DNA of 26,100 nucleotides from DAOUCP01 sp034432155 (GTDB taxonomy: Bacteria > Chloroflexota > Anaerolineae > Epilineales > Epilineaceae): the NCBI GenBank assembly GCA_034432155.1, contig DAOUCP010000023.1, forward strand, positions 1 to 26,100, given 5' to 3'. Below, one piece after another: positions 8,340 through 17,317 of the stretch (position 1 is its first letter; the number at the start of each line of letters is the position of its first letter). The position numbers were made by a program, and so were the translations under genes. Below the pieces are notes generated by a model. It did not search any database. It worked only from the letters and a program-made list of their open reading frames with translations, and had not been told where the DNA came from.

Positions 8340-10340
8340 ATGCCCGACCCCCTGCTACGGATGGACCGCAACGACTGTCTGCGGCTGGACTGCGCGCTGT
8401 CGCGGGAATGGCTCGAGACGAACGGCCGTGGCGCGTACGCCGCTGGCACAGTAGCGATGTGTGCCACGCGGCGTTACCACGGTCTCTTGGTCGTACCCTC
8501 GCCGGCCGGTCGCGGACGCCATGTGTATCTGGCGCGCTTCGAGGAGCATCTGCGCGGCCCCGATCGCAGTATGCCGCTGTCCATTGCTCGCTACCCGGGC
8601 CTGTGGTCGCCACACGGTCATAAGTCGCTGGCCGGGTTTGCGTTGGCACCCTTCCCGGTATTCGCCTACCGCATCGGAGCCAACGTGGTCACGCGCGAAA
8701 TCCTGCTCGTGCGGGGCGCCCAGACCGTGCTGGTGCGCTACGCCCTGTCCGGTGAGCAGGCCAGCTTGCAGCTGGAGCTCCGGCCGCTGCTCCCCTTTCG
8801 CGAGGCCGACGCTCTGACCCACGAGAACCTCGCTCTCCGACCGGAGGCGCAGCCCATTCGCGATGCCGGTCGGACCGTCGGCATCCGCGTTCAGCCATAC
8901 GCGCCCTTGCCCGCCATCAACATCACCGTCGCAGCCGCCGAGCACCACTTCGATGCGGATCCCGTTTGGTACCGCAACGTGGAGTACGAGGTCGACCTTC
9001 AGCGAGGCTATGAGGGTCACGAAGACCAGTTCTGCCCCGGAATCCTGCGACTTGCCTTGTGTCCTGGACAGCCGGCGGTCATCGCCGCCAGCGTCGAGGA
9101 GGCGGTACTCGATCCGGCGGCCGTCTGGGCCAGCGAGAGCGAGCGCCGCCAATCGCAGGCTGCGGTGGTTGGCCGCGGTATGCGGGATCTCTTGGCGCTC
9201 ACGGCGGATGACTTCCTCTTCCGCACCGGCGACGGACGACTGGGCGTGCTGGCGGGCTATCCCTGGTACACCGAGCGCGGTCGCGACAGCATGGTGGCTC
9301 TTCCCGGCCTCACGCTGAGTCGCGGTCGGCTGGAGGAATGCGCCGAGGGCTTGGAGGCGGTTTGCGGCTACCTGCGAGGCGGCCTCTTGCCCAGCCGCTT
9401 TGGGAGCGGACCCGACGACAGCACTTACCGCTCGGCGGATGCCGCCTTGTGGTGGGCACGCGCGGTGCGGCTGTACGAGGTGGCAGGCGGATCGCTCGAG
9501 CGCATCCGCAGCCGCTGGCTGCCGGGGCTGCTGGAGGTGGCCCGTAGCTACCGCGATGGAACCGACTTGGGTGTTGCCTGTGACGCCGACGGCCTCTTGC
9601 ACGTGGGGCTGCCTGGACTGGCCACCACCTGGATGAGCGCCTATACCCACGACGGTCCCGTCACGCCGCGCTCCGGCTGCCCGGTGGAAGTCAACGCGCT
9701 CTGGTTTTTCTTGCTCGCCTACCTGAGCTATCTGCTGGAGGCCGCCAACGAATGGGAGGAACGGGCGCACTGGCAGGAGTGGCAACAGCGCCTGGCAGCA
9801 AGCTTCCTCGACCGTTTCTGGCTGCCCGATCAGGAGTGTCTGGCCGATCTCTGGTCGGAGGCCGGCGTCGACCGCTCCATTCGTGCCAACATGGTGATCG
9901 CTGCCGCTCTGGAGTTCAGCCCGCTGACGAGTAGCATGCGCGAGGACATCGTGCGGGTGGCGGAGCGGCATCTGTTGACGCCGGTGGGTCTGCGGACGCT
10001 AGCGCCATCCGACCCCCAGTACCGCGGTACCCACGGTGGTGGTGAGACGGCCCACCAGGAGGCTCTCCACCAGGGCAGTGTGTGGCCCTGGTTGTTTGGC
10101 CCATACGTGGAAGCCTGGCTGCGGGCCACCGGGCCACGACCGGAGCGCATCGCCAGCTTGCGGGAGCTACTGGACGGGCTCGCGCCGGAGCTCCTCGTCG
10201 GCGGCCTCAATCACCTCTCCGAGGTGTACGATGGCGACGCCCCCCATCGCGGCGGGGGGGCCTTCGCCCAGGCGTGGAACGTCGGAGAAATCCTGCGAGC
10301 CTATGCGCTCCTGGAGGAGGCCGAGGCTTGCGCGTCCTGA
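8340..10340 (+). CDS. Bacterial-type glycogen debranching enzyme (amylo-alpha-1,6-glucosidase)
   Basis: This 666-residue enzyme should hydrolyse alpha-1,6 branch glucosyl units of glycogen or maltodextrins in the cytoplasm. The N-terminal beta domain has the family opening SREWLETNGRGAYAAGTV followed by TRRYHGLLV. The C-terminal (alpha/alpha)6 barrel shows PWYTERGRDSMVALPGLTL (D316), VTPRSGCPVEVNALW and HQGSVWPWLFGPYVEAWLR (H577). Length and order are normal for the bacterial GDE_N/GDE_C family. One oddity is that the usual WMDA motif reads WMSA here (S433), with Asp only five residues later. The ATG at 8340 has only a weak, distant GGAG upstream; an ATG seven codons downstream is an alternative. 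It is the first gene of the operon, and its last 13 bases overlap the next gene. Confidence 0.9.
   Translation: MPDPLLRMDRNDCLRLDCALSREWLETNGRGAYAAGTVAMCATRRYHGLLVVPSPAGRGRHVYLARFEEHLRGPDRSMPLSIARYPGLWSPHGHKSLAGFALAPFPVFAYRIGANVVTREILLVRGAQTVLVRYALSGEQASLQLELRPLLPFREADALTHENLALRPEAQPIRDAGRTVGIRVQPYAPLPAINITVAAAEHHFDADPVWYRNVEYEVDLQRGYEGHEDQFCPGILRLALCPGQPAVIAASVEEAVLDPAAVWASESERRQSQAAVVGRGMRDLLALTADDFLFRTGDGRLGVLAGYPWYTERGRDSMVALPGLTLSRGRLEECAEGLEAVCGYLRGGLLPSRFGSGPDDSTYRSADAALWWARAVRLYEVAGGSLERIRSRWLPGLLEVARSYRDGTDLGVACDADGLLHVGLPGLATTWMSAYTHDGPVTPRSGCPVEVNALWFFLLAYLSYLLEAANEWEERAHWQEWQQRLAASFLDRFWLPDQECLADLWSEAGVDRSIRANMVIAAALEFSPLTSSMREDIVRVAERHLLTPVGLRTLAPSDPQYRGTHGGGETAHQEALHQGSVWPWLFGPYVEAWLRATGPRPERIASLRELLDGLAPELLVGGLNHLSEVYDGDAPHRGGGAFAQAWNVGEILRAYALLEEAEACAS
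10313..10320 (+). promoter_or_regulatory. Ribosome binding site supporting a TTG start of the GT4 gene
   Basis: GGAGGAGG ends seven bases before TTG at 10328. The next in-frame ATG at 10340 would be 19 bases away, so TTG is the better start. The site lies inside the end of the debranching-enzyme gene. Confidence 0.6.
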
Positions 10341-11842
10341 TGCTGGGCTGGGAATTCCCGCCGCACATCTCCGGGGGTCTGGGCACGGCGTGCTTTGGCC
10401 TGGTCCGGGGACTGGCTCACCACGGCGTCGAGGTGCTCTTCGTGGTGCCCCGGGCGTACGGCGACGAACCTACAGCTTGGGCGCGCGTTCTGGGCGCCAA
10501 TCAGGTGCCGATCCGGCACGGGCCCGCAACGCGACCGGCCCGGGTGGAGGAGCTGGACGTGCGGACCGAGCTCGCCGCCGCCACCCACCTGGCGGCCGAG
10601 TCTCGGTCGCTCGCCGCTGCCCTGGCCGACGTCGCCGCCCGGTTGCGCATGGTCTCCATCGCCAGCCCGCTCGTACCCTACCTCACGGAGGCAGAATATG
10701 CGTCCCGGCTCCGGGCGCTGGAGGAGGCCGAGGCCGGGGCAAGCGGGCAGCCGCCACTCGGCAGCCGGACAGAAGAGGAGTGCTCGCCGCTGCCTCCGGC
10801 TTGCCCGTCGGAGGAGCTGCGCGCCATAAGGTCACCGCAAGAGCGGGACCGCTGGGCGACCCCGGCAGAGGCGGAGACGGAAGAGGGAGAGGAGTCGGTC
10901 TTCTACCTGCCCTTTACCGGCAGCTATGGACCGGCCCTCCTGCCCGAGGTGGCGCGCTACGCGTGGGTTGTCGCCCAGCTGGCGCGCCGGGAGACGTTCG
11001 ACGTCATCCATGCCCATGACTGGATGACCATCCCCGCCGCCATGGCGGCGGCCCGAGTCTCCGGCAAGCCTTGGGTGCTGCACATCCACGCCAGCGAGTA
11101 TGACCGCAGCGGCGAGAACGTCAATCACTGCGTCCGGGACATCGAGCAGGCCGGGCTCGAGGCGGCAGATCGGGTGATCGCCGTGAGCCACTTCCTGGCC
11201 AGTCAGTTGCGCCGTCGCTACGGTGTCCGGCCCGAGAAGCTGCGTGTGGTGCACAATGCTGTGACCCATGCCGAGCAGGTCTCCTCGTGGCTCGGCGACA
11301 AGGGGGTCACGGACCCGATCGTCCTGTATCTTGGGCGCGTGACGTTCCAAAAGGGGCCGGACTACTTCGTTGAGGCGGCGGCTCGTGTTGTCAGCGTCGA
11401 GCCGCATGTGAAGTTCGTGATCAGTGGCAGCGGGGACATGTTGCCGCAGATTGTGCAACGGGTCGCCGAGCTGGGTCTGGCACGGCACGTGCACTTCACC
11501 GGCTTCCTCAAGGGTAGCGACGTGGAGCGGATGTACGCCATGGCCGACATTTACGTGATGCCTTCGGTGTCCGAGCCCTTCGGAATCTCGCCGCTGGAGG
11601 CCATGGCGGCCGATGTGCCGGTGATCGTCTCTCGCCAGAGTGGTGTGGCCGAGGTTGTCCGTAACGCGCTGAAGGTGGACTTCTGGGACGTCACCGACAT
11701 GGCGAACAAGATCCTGGCCCTCTTGCGCTATCCGGTGCTGCGTCGCCAGCTGGCGGAAGAGGGTCGGTCCGAGGTCCAAGAGCTGCGCTGGGAGGTGCGG
11801 GGGCGTCTGGTTGGAGATATCTATGCGGAGGTGGTGCGGTGA
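10328..11842 (+). CDS. GT4-type glycosyltransferase of the alpha-glucan operon, glycogen-synthase-like
   Basis: This 504-residue retaining GT-B glycosyltransferase probably transfers glucose to an alpha-glucan; the donor cannot be read from sequence. The N terminus has the glycogen-synthase-like glycine loop GWEFPPHISGGLGTA (residues 7-21). HAHDWMT and LHIHASEYDR follow in the first Rossmann domain, then LYLGRVTFQKGPDYF and the donor-site E-x7-E signature EPFGISPLE (E416, E424) in the second. Between about residues 130 and 190 there is an acidic, low-complexity insert rich in Glu, Pro and Ser. A TTG start at 10328 is preferred on ribosome-binding-site spacing, giving a 13-base overlap with the debranching gene. 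Its stop overlaps the next start by four bases. Context points to glucan synthesis; trehalose- or sucrose-type activity cannot be excluded. Confidence 0.85.
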   Translation: MRVLMLGWEFPPHISGGLGTACFGLVRGLAHHGVEVLFVVPRAYGDEPTAWARVLGANQVPIRHGPATRPARVEELDVRTELAAATHLAAESRSLAAALADVAARLRMVSIASPLVPYLTEAEYASRLRALEEAEAGASGQPPLGSRTEEECSPLPPACPSEELRAIRSPQERDRWATPAEAETEEGEESVFYLPFTGSYGPALLPEVARYAWVVAQLARRETFDVIHAHDWMTIPAAMAAARVSGKPWVLHIHASEYDRSGENVNHCVRDIEQAGLEAADRVIAVSHFLASQLRRRYGVRPEKLRVVHNAVTHAEQVSSWLGDKGVTDPIVLYLGRVTFQKGPDYFVEAAARVVSVEPHVKFVISGSGDMLPQIVQRVAELGLARHVHFTGFLKGSDVERMYAMADIYVMPSVSEPFGISPLEAMAADVPVIVSRQSGVAEVVRNALKVDFWDVTDMANKILALLRYPVLRRQLAEEGRSEVQELRWEVRGRLVGDIYAEVVR

Positions 11843-13047
11843 GGTCGGTCGTATTTGTCTTCCAGGTACATCAACCGTTTCGGCTTCGCCGCTATACCTT
11901 TTTCGACATCGGTCATCGCCACGACTACTTCGATGACAGCGAGAACGCAAGGATCCTACGCCGCGTCGCGGAGAAGTGCTACCTGCCGATGAACGGACTC
12001 GTGCAGCGCTTGATCGAGCGCACCAACGGTGCCTTCCGCTGTGCTTACTCGATCACGGGCACCGCGCTGGATCAGATGGCGAGCTGGGCGCCGGAGGTCG
12101 TCGCCAGCTTCCAGTCGCTGGCAAAGACGGATGCCGTCGAGTTTCTGGCCGAGACGTCGCACCACTCGCTGGCCTACTTCGGCGACGTGGATGAATTCGA
12201 CGCCCAGGTGCGCAACCATGCAGCGCGCATCGAGCAGTTGTTCGGGAGGCGACCGACGGTGTTTCGCAACACCGAGCTGATCGTCGACAACCAAATTGCC
12301 CGCCGGGCCGAGGAGCTGGGCTTCCTGGGCATCCTGGGGGAGGGGGCTGATCAGCTGCTGGGTTGGCGGAGCGCCCATCGCGTCTATCGACCCGAGGCTT
12401 GCGAACGGATCAAGATTCTCCTGCGCTCCTACCGTCTGTCGGACGACATTGCCTTCCGTTTCAGCAACCGCAACTGGTCGGAGTGGCCCCTGACCGCCGA
12501 TCGATTCGCGAGCTGGATTCACGCCTTGCCCGAGAAGGACGACGTGGTTGGGCTGTTCATGGACTACGAGACCTTCGGCGAGCACCAGTGGGCGGATACC
12601 GGCATCTTCGAATTCATGGATCATCTGCCGGAGGCGGTCCTGGCAGCACCCGACGTCGGTTTTCGCACGCCGTCGGAGGTGCTTGCCGACACCGATCCGG
12701 TTGCCAGACTCGACATCCCGCATCCCATCTCGTGGGCCGACACGGAACGCGATCTTACCGCTTGGCTGGGCAACCCCATGCAGCAGGCGGCGCACAAGGA
12801 GCTGTACCGGGTGGGCCGTGAGATACGGGAGAGCGGCGACATGGAGCATCTGGAGATCTGGAGGAAGCTCAGCACCTCTGACCACTTGTACTATATGTGC
12901 ACCAAGTGGTTTGCAGATGGAGATGTTCATAAGTACTTCAACCCCTACAACAATCCTCATGATGCTTTTATTGTCATGATGAATGTTCTCGAAGACATCG
13001 GGCAATGCTGTAGGCGTCGCGCGAATGTGATGGCCGCGGCGAGCTAG
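11839..13047 (+). CDS. Glycoside hydrolase family 57 alpha-amylase-like enzyme
   Basis: The 402-residue protein is a GH57 enzyme acting on alpha-1,4-glucans. Region 1 is FQVHQPFRLRRY (H11). The predicted nucleophile lies in FRNTELIVDNQIA (E146) and the predicted acid in MDYETFGEHQW (D242). The C terminus has the conserved YYMCTKWFADGDVHKYF block. It is shorter than the roughly 520-residue GH57 branching enzymes and best resembles the short alpha-amylase group, so hydrolysis or transglycosylation of maltodextrin is more likely than branching. There is no signal peptide, so it acts in the cytoplasm. The GTG start sits in a GTGA overlap with the preceding stop, implying translational coupling. 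A stretch near 12900-12980 has much lower GC and different codon choice than the rest. Confidence 0.9.
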   Translation: MRSVVFVFQVHQPFRLRRYTFFDIGHRHDYFDDSENARILRRVAEKCYLPMNGLVQRLIERTNGAFRCAYSITGTALDQMASWAPEVVASFQSLAKTDAVEFLAETSHHSLAYFGDVDEFDAQVRNHAARIEQLFGRRPTVFRNTELIVDNQIARRAEELGFLGILGEGADQLLGWRSAHRVYRPEACERIKILLRSYRLSDDIAFRFSNRNWSEWPLTADRFASWIHALPEKDDVVGLFMDYETFGEHQWADTGIFEFMDHLPEAVLAAPDVGFRTPSEVLADTDPVARLDIPHPISWADTERDLTAWLGNPMQQAAHKELYRVGREIRESGDMEHLEIWRKLSTSDHLYYMCTKWFADGDVHKYFNPYNNPHDAFIVMMNVLEDIGQCCRRRANVMAAAS

Positions 13048-13057
13048 CTCGCCACCC

Positions 13058-13062
13058 GAGGA
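13058..13062 (+). promoter_or_regulatory. Ribosome binding site of the synthase-phosphorylase gene
   Basis: GAGGA lies seven bases before GTG at 13070, in the 22-base gap after the GH57 stop. It supports the GTG start that gives the family-typical N terminus. Confidence 0.5.
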
Positions 13063-13069
13063 CAGCACC

Positions 13070-16000
13070 GTGCCTACCAACGTCGTTGAGGTTTCCTGGG
13101 AAGTCGCCACCAAAGTGGGCGGCATCTATACGGTGATCGCCTCTAAGGCGCGCACTGCGGTGGAACATCTCGGTGACGGCTATGTGCTGTTTGGCCCTTG
13201 GCTGCGGGGCGAACGGGTGGCCGAGCCGCCCTTCGAGGACTGCGGCGGCTACGACGACTTTGTCGCTGCCTGCCGGGAGGACGGCATTCCGGTTCGCGTC
13301 GGTCGGTGGCAGATTCCAGGCCAGCCGCTCACCGTGCTGGTTGCTTTCTCCGGCCTCTACGGCCAGAAGGACGGCGTGTTGGCCGGACTGTGGGAGCGGC
13401 ATCGCGTCGACTCGCTGAGTGGCCAGTGGGACTACATCGAGCCCGTGCTCTTCGGCCAAGCAGCGGCCATGGCCATCCGGCGGTGGTACGAGCGCTATGG
13501 ACACCGTCCGGCGAGCGGCACGGTGGCGCAGTTTCACGAGTGGCTGGCCGGTGCTGGTCTGCTCTACCTCCGTGATTTCGAGCCCAGCATCGCGACGGTG
13601 TTCACAACGCACGCCACGGTGCTCGGCCGGTCCTTGGCGGCGCGAGGTCTCGAGGTCGAGGAAGCGCTCACGCACCGGACCGCCGAGTCGTGGGCCGAGG
13701 AGCTTGGAGTTCGGGCCAAGCACTCGCTCGAGCAAGCGATCGTTCGCGGCTGCGATGTGTTCACCACCGTCTCCAGCATCACGGCTGCCGAGGCGGAGCT
13801 TCTGCACGGACGGGCCGCGGATGAGCTGCTGCCCAACGGCATTGACCTTGCGGTCATCGACGAACAGGCGGCTTCTGTCCCGCGGTCGGAGGCGGCTCGG
13901 CGGCTCCGCCACCTGGCGGCGTGCATGCTCGGTAGCAGCGTCGAGGATGCCGCCATGGTGGCGACCTCCGGCCGCTACGAGTTCCATAACAAGGGCATCG
14001 ATGTCTTCTTGGATGCCCTGGCCCAATTGAACCGACGACCGGGCAGGCCAGTCGTGGCGTGGATTCTCTGCCCGGCCGACAACTCCGGACCGCAGGCGGC
14101 GCTCGTGGAGCGCCTGACCGGTTCGGTGCCCTGCGGCGTCCAGCCGTTGGGCGTGGCGACGCACAATCTGTTCGACCCAGCTCGGGATCCCATCCAGGAG
14201 CGAGCTCTGGCGCTCGGTCTTGACAACCAGGCGGGCCAGCGGGTGAAGCTGCTGCACGTGCCCCTGTATCTCATGTCGGGCGATGGCCTGCTGGACATGC
14301 CGTACGAGGCGGCCGTCCAGACCTTCGACTTGACGTGCTTCCCATCGCACTACGAGCCGTGGGGCTACACGCCGCTGGAGAGTCTGGCGCTCGGGGTCCC
14401 GACGGTGACCTCCGATCGGGCGGGCTTCGGGCAATGGTGCCTGGCAGAAGGGCTCGGTCCCGAAGACGGCGTCCATGTGCTGGCTCGCCATGGGCAGGCC
14501 GATGAGGCGGCGGCACGCCGTCTGGCCGACATCTTGGAGCGCTTCCTGACGGAGCCGCCAGCACCAGAGCGCATCGCGGCTCGCTGTCGGGCCGCCGCGG
14601 CCCGTCTGTCGTGGTCGCTCCAGTTCGCCCGCTATGAGCAAGCGTACCAACGAGCCATCGACACCGAGGCGTCGCCGCTGGGCAGGCGGCCGCCGACGAC
14701 GTTTCCCACGCCGATCACGGTGCCGCTGCCGCCATCGCCGGAGCGGCATCGTCCCAACCTCCAGCCGTTCGACGTGCACATCCGGCTGCCGGCCTCACTG
14801 GCGGAACTCAGCGAGCTGGCAAGCAACTACTGGTGGACGTGGGACGCCGACGCGGGCGCTTTGTTCGAGTCGCTGGCTCCGGAGCTCTGGCGCACCTGTG
14901 GTCACAACCCGATCCGCCTCTTGCAACGACTGGGCTGCGAGGAGTTGAACGGCGCTGCGGCCAGTGCGGACTTTCGGAGGCGTCTGCAATCGGTAGTGGA
15001 GCGCTTCCGCGCCTACATGGCGGCGCCGGCCGCAGAGGCGCCGGCCGTTCCGGCATCGGCCGGCCCGGCTGGGCAAGGGGGTCACGCTCCCGCCGTCGCT
15101 TACTTCTGTGCCGAGTTCGGGATTCACGAATCGCTGCCCATCTACAGCGGCGGGCTCGGGGTGTTGGCCGGCGATCACCTGAAGTCGGCCAGCGACCAGC
15201 GTCTGGATCTCGTGGCCGTCGGTCTGTTGTACCGACAGGGCTATGTCATGCAGGAGCTGACGGCTCGCGGCGAGCAAGTTGCTGCCGAGTTCCAGCTACG
15301 CCCCGAGGAGCATGCCCTCCAGGCGGTGGTGGGTCCAGATGGCCAGCCGGTATCGATCCAGGTGGCCACGCCCGACGGGGCGGTGCTGGTGCGAGCCTGG
15401 CGGGCCGACGTGGGACGTGTTCCTCTCTACCTGCTCGACACCCTGGTGCCGGAGAACCGACCGGAAGACCAGGAGATCCTGCGGCACCTCTATGGGGGTG
15501 GGCCGGAGGCGCGGTTGCGGCAGGAGATCATCCTGGGCCGGGCCGGGGAGCGGCTGCTCCAGCAGCTGGCGATCCGGCCGACCATCTACCACTTGAACGA
15601 AGGACATGCTGCCCTCGTGGTGCTCGAACGAGTTGCCCAGCTGGTGCGCCAAGAGGGGCTCACCTTCGAGGAGGCTCGGGAGCTGGTGCGGGCCACCACC
15701 GTGTTCACCACCCACACGCCGTTGCCCGCCGGGCACGACCGCTTCGGCGAGGATTTGCTGCGACGCTACTTCTCCGATGTGGCCCTCTGGCTGGGGATCC
15801 CCTGGGAGCGCTTCTTCGCCCTTGGCCAGTCTCGGGCCGAGCCCGGTCTCTTCAACATGACCGGCCTGGCCTTGCACTTCGCGGGGGTCGTCAACGGGGT
15901 GAGCCAGGCGCACCAGCGCGTGTCGCAGCACCTGTTGCAGCCCTTCTGGCCAAGTGTGCTAGCCAACGAGGTGCCGATCCAGGCGATCACCAACGGCATT

Positions 16001-17305
16001 CACCTGGCGAGCTGGACCAGCCCCGAGATTCGCCGCCTCGTCGCTGGTGAGGTAGGCGCGCTGTCTGGAGCGGCCTTCTCGCAGGCAGGAAGCCTGCAGG
16101 ACGAGGAGCTGTGGCGAGCCCGAGACGCCGCGCGCGCCCGGATGGTGGCCGAGATGGCCCGTCGCTTGCAGGAACGCGCGCTGGCCCGCCATGACAGCCC
16201 CAAGCTGCTCGATCGTCTCCTCGAGGGTTTGACCGCCAATGCGATGTTCATCGGTTTCGCCCGACGCTTCGCTCCCTACAAGAGGGTCAACCTGCTGTTC
16301 CGCGATCGAGAGACTCTTCAGAGCCTGCTCCGGCAACCGGATCGGCCGGTGCGGATCGTTCTGGCCGGGCTGGCCCATCCCGACGACGAGATGGGCAAGT
16401 CGCTGCTGAAGCAGGTCTTCGATCTCAGCCGGAGTGAAGAGCTAGCTGGCAGGGTCTTCTTCGTCGAAGGACATGACATGGGCCTGGCGCGGGCGTTGGT
16501 CCAGGGCTGCGACGTCTGGTTGAACACCCCGGTGCACGGTCTCGAAGCCAGCGGTACCTCGGGCATGAAGGCGGCGGCCAATGGTGGGCTGAACCTGTCG
16601 ATCCTGGACGGATGGTGGCCCGAGGCGTTCGACGGTCAGAATGGCTGGGCCATTGGCCGCCAACGGGTGTACGACCAGCAGGAGCTGCAGGACGAACTGG
16701 ATGCGGCTGCGCTCTACTGCCTGCTGAGTGATGTCATCGTCCCCCTCTTCTTCGACCGGGACGCCGATGGACTGCCGCGAGGCTGGCTGGCCATGGTGCG
16801 GAACAGCTTGAGCAGCATTCCGGTGCGGTTCAACAGTGACCGCATGGTGAGCGAGTACGTCAGCCGCGCCTACGCGCCCCTGGCCCACGAGCTTGCGTCT
16901 CTCCTGTCGGACCGGTATGCCGCGTTGCGATCGATGGTCGCTCGAGCCGCTGCGGTGCGTCTTGCCTATGGTGATGTCCAGGTGAGGCGCGCCCTATTGG
17001 CCCAGACGGACGGCGAGGCAAATGCCCAACAATTGACAGCCACCGCCGAAGTGGCCCTCGGCAGCCTCCAGCCCGAGGATGTGATCGTCGAGATGGTTCT
17101 GGGCCAAGCGGCAGGCGAGCACGCGCTGAGCGAAATGACTGTCGTGCCGCTCCAGCCAACCGGGGCCCAGCAGGATGGCGTGTGGACGTTCCAGGGGAGC
17201 CACGTGGTCCGGGCAGCGGGTCGCTATGCCTACGGCGTTCGCGTCCGGCCTCGCCATCTCTTGTTGGCCGATCCGCAGGCCAGCGACCTGGTGATCTGGG
17301 CCTGA
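13070..17305 (+). CDS. Fusion of GT3-type glycogen synthase and GT35 alpha-glucan phosphorylase
   Basis: This 1411-residue chain joins two opposing activities. Residues 1 to about 530 are a eukaryote-type GT3 glycogen synthase. They show EVSWEVATKVGGIYTV (residues 7-22), FHEWLAG (H156), SGRYEFHNKGIDVF and the E-x7-E signature EPWGYTPLE (E429, E437). A Pro-rich linker (about 540-565) leads to a DUF3417-like segment (NYWWTWD from N586). A complete phosphorylase follows from about 676, with YFCAEFGIHESLPIYSGGLG, HTPLPAGHDRF and the PLP-lysine motif GTSGMKAAANGG (K1167). These are the marks of the TIGR02094 alpha-glucan phosphorylase group. About 110 further C-terminal residues end the chain. No stop or frameshift separates the halves, and both keep their key residues, so both look active. 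It is the last operon gene. The synthase half would extend glucan from a nucleotide-sugar; the phosphorylase half would release glucose 1-phosphate. Confidence 0.92.
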   Translation: MPTNVVEVSWEVATKVGGIYTVIASKARTAVEHLGDGYVLFGPWLRGERVAEPPFEDCGGYDDFVAACREDGIPVRVGRWQIPGQPLTVLVAFSGLYGQKDGVLAGLWERHRVDSLSGQWDYIEPVLFGQAAAMAIRRWYERYGHRPASGTVAQFHEWLAGAGLLYLRDFEPSIATVFTTHATVLGRSLAARGLEVEEALTHRTAESWAEELGVRAKHSLEQAIVRGCDVFTTVSSITAAEAELLHGRAADELLPNGIDLAVIDEQAASVPRSEAARRLRHLAACMLGSSVEDAAMVATSGRYEFHNKGIDVFLDALAQLNRRPGRPVVAWILCPADNSGPQAALVERLTGSVPCGVQPLGVATHNLFDPARDPIQERALALGLDNQAGQRVKLLHVPLYLMSGDGLLDMPYEAAVQTFDLTCFPSHYEPWGYTPLESLALGVPTVTSDRAGFGQWCLAEGLGPEDGVHVLARHGQADEAAARRLADILERFLTEPPAPERIAARCRAAAARLSWSLQFARYEQAYQRAIDTEASPLGRRPPTTFPTPITVPLPPSPERHRPNLQPFDVHIRLPASLAELSELASNYWWTWDADAGALFESLAPELWRTCGHNPIRLLQRLGCEELNGAAASADFRRRLQSVVERFRAYMAAPAAEAPAVPASAGPAGQGGHAPAVAYFCAEFGIHESLPIYSGGLGVLAGDHLKSASDQRLDLVAVGLLYRQGYVMQELTARGEQVAAEFQLRPEEHALQAVVGPDGQPVSIQVATPDGAVLVRAWRADVGRVPLYLLDTLVPENRPEDQEILRHLYGGGPEARLRQEIILGRAGERLLQQLAIRPTIYHLNEGHAALVVLERVAQLVRQEGLTFEEARELVRATTVFTTHTPLPAGHDRFGEDLLRRYFSDVALWLGIPWERFFALGQSRAEPGLFNMTGLALHFAGVVNGVSQAHQRVSQHLLQPFWPSVLANEVPIQAITNGIHLASWTSPEIRRLVAGEVGALSGAAFSQAGSLQDEELWRARDAARARMVAEMARRLQERALARHDSPKLLDRLLEGLTANAMFIGFARRFAPYKRVNLLFRDRETLQSLLRQPDRPVRIVLAGLAHPDDEMGKSLLKQVFDLSRSEELAGRVFFVEGHDMGLARALVQGCDVWLNTPVHGLEASGTSGMKAAANGGLNLSILDGWWPEAFDGQNGWAIGRQRVYDQQELQDELDAAALYCLLSDVIVPLFFDRDADGLPRGWLAMVRNSLSSIPVRFNSDRMVSEYVSRAYAPLAHELASLLSDRYAALRSMVARAAAVRLAYGDVQVRRALLAQTDGEANAQQLTATAEVALGSLQPEDVIVEMVLGQAAGEHALSEMTVVPLQPTGAQQDGVWTFQGSHVVRAAGRYAYGVRVRPRHLLLADPQASDLVIWA

Positions 17306-17317
17306 GGTCGGCGCTCG

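Noticed and set aside
8355..9971. 538-codon minus-strand open frame opposite the debranching enzyme
   Set aside because: The real gene carries all family motifs in the other direction. The antisense product resembles no family, and no ribosome binding site or promoter was seen for it.
12974..14779. 601-codon minus-strand open frame opposite the synthase half of the fusion
   Set aside because: It covers the GT3 catalytic region in antisense and ends inside GH57. It is a shadow frame without recognisable domains.
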